Assembly (NCBI GenBank): GCA_937990735.1
Contig: CALKQT010000013.1
Location: 1 to 64,000 of the forward strand
Direction: 5' to 3'
Source of the DNA: an uncultured Campylobacter sp.
GTDB taxonomy: Bacteria > Campylobacterota > Campylobacteria > Campylobacterales > Campylobacteraceae
DNA: 64,000 nucleotides
Made by a program: the position numbers and the translations under genes. The number at the start of each line of letters is the position of its first letter. The stretch's first letter is position 1. Of the stretch, positions 61,907-64,000 are shown one piece after another. The notes beneath the pieces were generated by a model. That model did not search any database. It saw only the letters and a program-made list of their open reading frames with translations, and was not told the origin of the DNA.

Positions 61907-63078
61907 TTTTCCTCTCCAAATTTTATGTAGTTAAAGATATTTACGGTGTTGATTAGCACCAAAATTATGCTTGCCGCTTGCAAGATCACCGCGGGCGTTA
62001 GCGCTCCAAAGCTCGCGCATGCAAGCGCTAAGATATTTGGCACGCAGGCTGCGTAGGCGATCTTTTTGATTATCATATCCTCAAGCATAGGGATTTTGCA
62101 CTTACCCACGAAGGGCGAGACGTAGTGGTACCAGATGAGAAAGGGCGCGATTTTATAAAGGTGCGCGACGATAAATGCGAACAAAAAGCCGTATAGCAGC
62201 CAAAACGCCGCCGCATCCGCGCGACCCATGAGCCAAAATGCCGCGCTAAATCCCAAAGCCGCCAGCGAGATGTAGACGTTTAAATTCCAATAATCTATCG
62301 CTTTTCGCACGCGCCTAGCCAGGATATAGATCGCCTGAGCCGCAAAGCTCGCAAGCGCGGCAATTGCGATGAAAATTCCAAAGTCTTTTAGTAAAAACAG
62401 CCCCGCGAGCAGATACAACGCCAGCGAAGCTTTTGCTAGTGCGAAGCTTAGATCGTGCGCCAGGCTAAACATCGGCAGCAGCACGCACGCAGCGCCTACG
62501 ATGACGAAAAATACAAAGCCTAGCACGAAGTATATGTGATAGGATAAAATTTCTGAAAAATACACTCCGAAAATCTCCACGCCGCTAAGCGCTAGCACGA
62601 GGGCAAAGCCAAGGCTGATCCCTACCGCCAAAAACGCAGCCGAGATCGCAAGCGCTACGGCGGGGAAGCTCCATTTGGGCGTGCCGATGAAGCTTAGCGC
62701 GTAGCAGATCGTAAAATAAAATAGGCTAAGCAGCAAAACGGCGCCGCCTGCGTGCATCAAAGGGATGCTTGAAAGCAGCAATCCCGCGCTTAGCAGAGCC
62801 ACGCCCGCGCCGTAGGCGAAGAGATTTAAAAACGCAAATTTGACGGTGAAAAATTCCTTTTGGATAATGACCGAAGTAAGCTGATAGAGCGCTCCGATGA
62901 TTATGCTGATTACGAAACCCAGCAAAAATACGTGAAAAAAGCTCGCCGTCTGCGGCGCTTGGATCGCGCCGAAATCCGCCTTTAAAAAGCTTGCCGCGCT
63001 TAGCAGCAAAAAGATAAAGCCGCAGATGAAATAGCCGCCTACGATGCGAAACGGCGGCGAAAATGTCGTGATATTCAT
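61903..63078 (-). CDS. NnrS-like / heme-copper-oxidase-subunit-I-like membrane protein
   Basis: A membrane protein of 391 residues with about 12 helices. Histidines lie inside or next to helices (SFFHVFLLGFVIS near 48; ILSYHIYFVLGFVFF near 180; AHLYKIAPFLIWYHYVSPF near 306), as in NnrS, a heme- and copper-binding protein linked to nitric-oxide stress, and in subunit I of heme-copper oxidases. I cannot decide between these. Neighbours of DUF2249 and DUF59 types are often found with NnrS, which favours NO or nitrite stress. Confidence 0.6.
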   Translation of the reverse strand: MNITTFSPPFRIVGGYFICGFIFLLLSAASFLKADFGAIQAPQTASFFHVFLLGFVISIIIGALYQLTSVIIQKEFFTVKFAFLNLFAYGAGVALLSAGLLLSSIPLMHAGGAVLLLSLFYFTICYALSFIGTPKWSFPAVALAISAAFLAVGISLGFALVLALSGVEIFGVYFSEILSYHIYFVLGFVFFVIVGAACVLLPMFSLAHDLSFALAKASLALYLLAGLFLLKDFGIFIAIAALASFAAQAIYILARRVRKAIDYWNLNVYISLAALGFSAAFWLMGRADAAAFWLLYGFLFAFIVAHLYKIAPFLIWYHYVSPFVGKCKIPMLEDMIIKKIAYAACVPNILALACASFGALTPAVILQAASIILVLINTVNIFNYIKFGEEK

Positions 63079-63095
63079 CTAAATTTTAAAGTCCT

Positions 63096-63440
63096 TTAGC
63101 CGTGGCACTTCGCATCGGTATCGAAGCCCTCATTGACCGCGCCGGGCTTTAGACTGATGGTGAGCTTGACCGCGTCGCCGTCCAGATCCTCGCGTGCAAT
63201 GTCAAATTTAGACTCGATTTTCGGGATCAGCCCCATCGGAAATTTATGATTGACCATGACGACCTTTTTGGTTTCGTCTTTTACGAAATTTAGCGCCACC
63301 AGCGCATTTACCATAGGCTCTGGCGGAACGCATTTGCGCGAATCAAAGCCGATGTATTCTACGCCGCCTTGCGATTTTTTATAAAATTTCACCGTAGCGC
63401 CCGCTGCGTCGAACTCCTGCCAGTCTGTGAAAAAATCCAT
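63096..63440 (-). CDS. DUF2249-like small protein
   Basis: A 114-residue protein whose core FDSRKCVPPEPMVNALVAL, VVMVNHKFPMGLIPKIES and TISLKPG follow the DUF2249 pattern (a TusA-like fold): D-R, PPEPM, N-H, P and P-x-IE. A C-terminal CHG tail adds a Cys-His pair. It leads the unit with the NnrS-like and DUF59 genes (17-base gap). DUF2249 proteins are tied to nitrogen-oxide respiration or detoxification by neighbourhood only. Confidence 0.65.
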   Translation of the reverse strand: MDFFTDWQEFDAAGATVKFYKKSQGGVEYIGFDSRKCVPPEPMVNALVALNFVKDETKKVVMVNHKFPMGLIPKIESKFDIAREDLDGDAVKLTISLKPGAVNEGFDTDAKCHG

Positions 63441-63584
63441 ACTTGATCCTTTTTTAAAATTTTGCGCGATTATATAGCAAATTTTAAAATTTTGAAATGA
63501 GGCAGGTCAAGTCCTATTCGGAATTTGTAAATTTAGCCGAATTTTAATACACTACGCGTTAAAATTCTAAATCCGAGGACCATT

Positions 63585-64000
63585 ATGCAGACCATCACGA
63601 TCATCGATACGTTCGGCTTTTTTTTCAGGCTCTACTACGCTATGAGCGGGCTTAAGACCAAAGACGGCAAACCCAGCGGCATGGTGAGCGGATTTGCGAG
63701 CTTCATCGCAAATCTTTCGAAGGAATTTAAGAGCGATTATATAATTTTCGCTCTGGATAGCAAGGGCAAGACCTTCCGCTCGGATATCGATCCTAACTAC
63801 AAAACCAACCGCCAAGCCCCGCCGCCCGCGCTTTTGCAGCAGCTGCCGGTCTGCATCGAGATGATCGAAAAGATGGGGCTTTACTCGCTCGGACGCGAGG
63901 GCTATGAGGCGGACGATCTCATCGCAAGCGTCGTTAAAAAGCACGGCGCCACGCATAAAATCAACATCGTTACCTCCGACAAGGACCTGTATCAGCTCAT
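63585..64000 (+). CDS. polA: DNA polymerase I, 5' part only
   Basis: The first 138 codons of PolA, running off the window end. The protein begins MQTITIIDTFGFFFRLYYAM and shows the 5'-3' exonuclease domain: VFALDSK-type (IIFALDSKGKTFRSDIDP), YKTNRQAPPPALLQQL, GYEADDLIAS and NIVTSDKDLYQL with metal-binding Asp residues. It removes RNA primers and fills gaps in repair and lagging-strand synthesis. The start has GAGG six bases upstream. An open frame on the other strand here is a shadow. Confidence 0.95.
   Translation, partial: MQTITIIDTFGFFFRLYYAMSGLKTKDGKPSGMVSGFASFIANLSKEFKSDYIIFALDSKGKTFRSDIDPNYKTNRQAPPPALLQQLPVCIEMIEKMGLYSLGREGYEADDLIASVVKKHGATHKINIVTSDKDLYQL

Noticed and set aside
63567..63956. 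129-codon open frame on the minus strand
   Set aside because: It is the shadow of the polA start, whose plus-strand translation has clear exonuclease motifs.

Overview
The window looks like chromosomal DNA of a Campylobacter with moderate GC content. Protein sequences and gene order both fit the genus. Three blocks follow the order I recall from C. jejuni: (1) coaX, a small protein, a beta-propeller lipoprotein, a YfgM-like protein, gatC, cvpA, fur, lysS, glyA, a SPOR protein and aroE; (2) divergent ahpC/fdxA, then ndk, a DUF177 gene, rpmF, plsX and fabH; (3) cosR, fdxB and a Ppx/GppA phosphatase. The GC content and the AAATTT-rich spacers suggest an oral species such as C. gracilis, C. rectus or C. 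showae, but I cannot name it from sequence alone. No insertion sequence, prophage, CRISPR array or rRNA was seen.

Layout. 1-3.7 kb: an O-acetylation cluster (MBOAT protein cut by the window edge, plus two SGNH hydrolases). 4.2-10 kb: a phosphoesterase, a selenoprotein of the SelW family read through an in-frame TGA, EF-P, a DsbC-like protein, a DUF234 protein and a cysteine-desulfurase-like enzyme. 10.3-16.3 kb (minus strand): a phosphoethanolamine transferase, uppP, thiE, a secreted nuclease-like protein and an amino-acid ABC importer. 16.4-23.3 kb: putP, a DUF2130 protein, a frameshifted YccF/pilin-like gene, one tRNA, a dicarboxylate/glutamate symporter and an Asp/Glu racemase. 23.6-27.8 kb: an unusually long dnaE. 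27.8-29.2 kb: mostly empty. 29.2-32.3 kb (minus): hisG, coaX, a small protein, and a BamB-like/YfgM-like pair. 32.4-39.6 kb (plus): gatC, pilT, cvpA, fur, lysS, glyA, SPOR gene, aroE. 39.9-43 kb: cytochrome bd operon with a 34-residue third protein. 43-46.8 kb (minus): M16 protease and SbmA-like transporter. 47-51.2 kb: ahpC, fdxA, ndk and the phospholipid/fatty-acid start genes. 52-56.6 kb: MTHFR-like protein, HerA-like ATPase, plsY, folB. 56.6-60.3 kb: cosR with its own histidine kinase, fdxB, ppx. 60.4-63.4 kb (minus): a WGR-like beta-propeller protein and a DUF2249/NnrS-like/DUF59 operon. 63.6 kb to the end: the start of polA.

Most striking are the SelW selenoprotein with its SECIS-like hairpin; a CosR regulator that keeps the phosphoacceptor aspartate and overlaps a histidine kinase, unlike the orphan CosR of C. 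jejuni; a DnaE with a second OB-fold copy and an Arg/Gly/Ser-rich linker; a YccF plus pilin-like fusion split by a one-base frameshift; and spacers packed with RAATTY sites, the methylation motif linked to DNA uptake in C. jejuni. All functions are assigned by reading the sequence; no database search was run.
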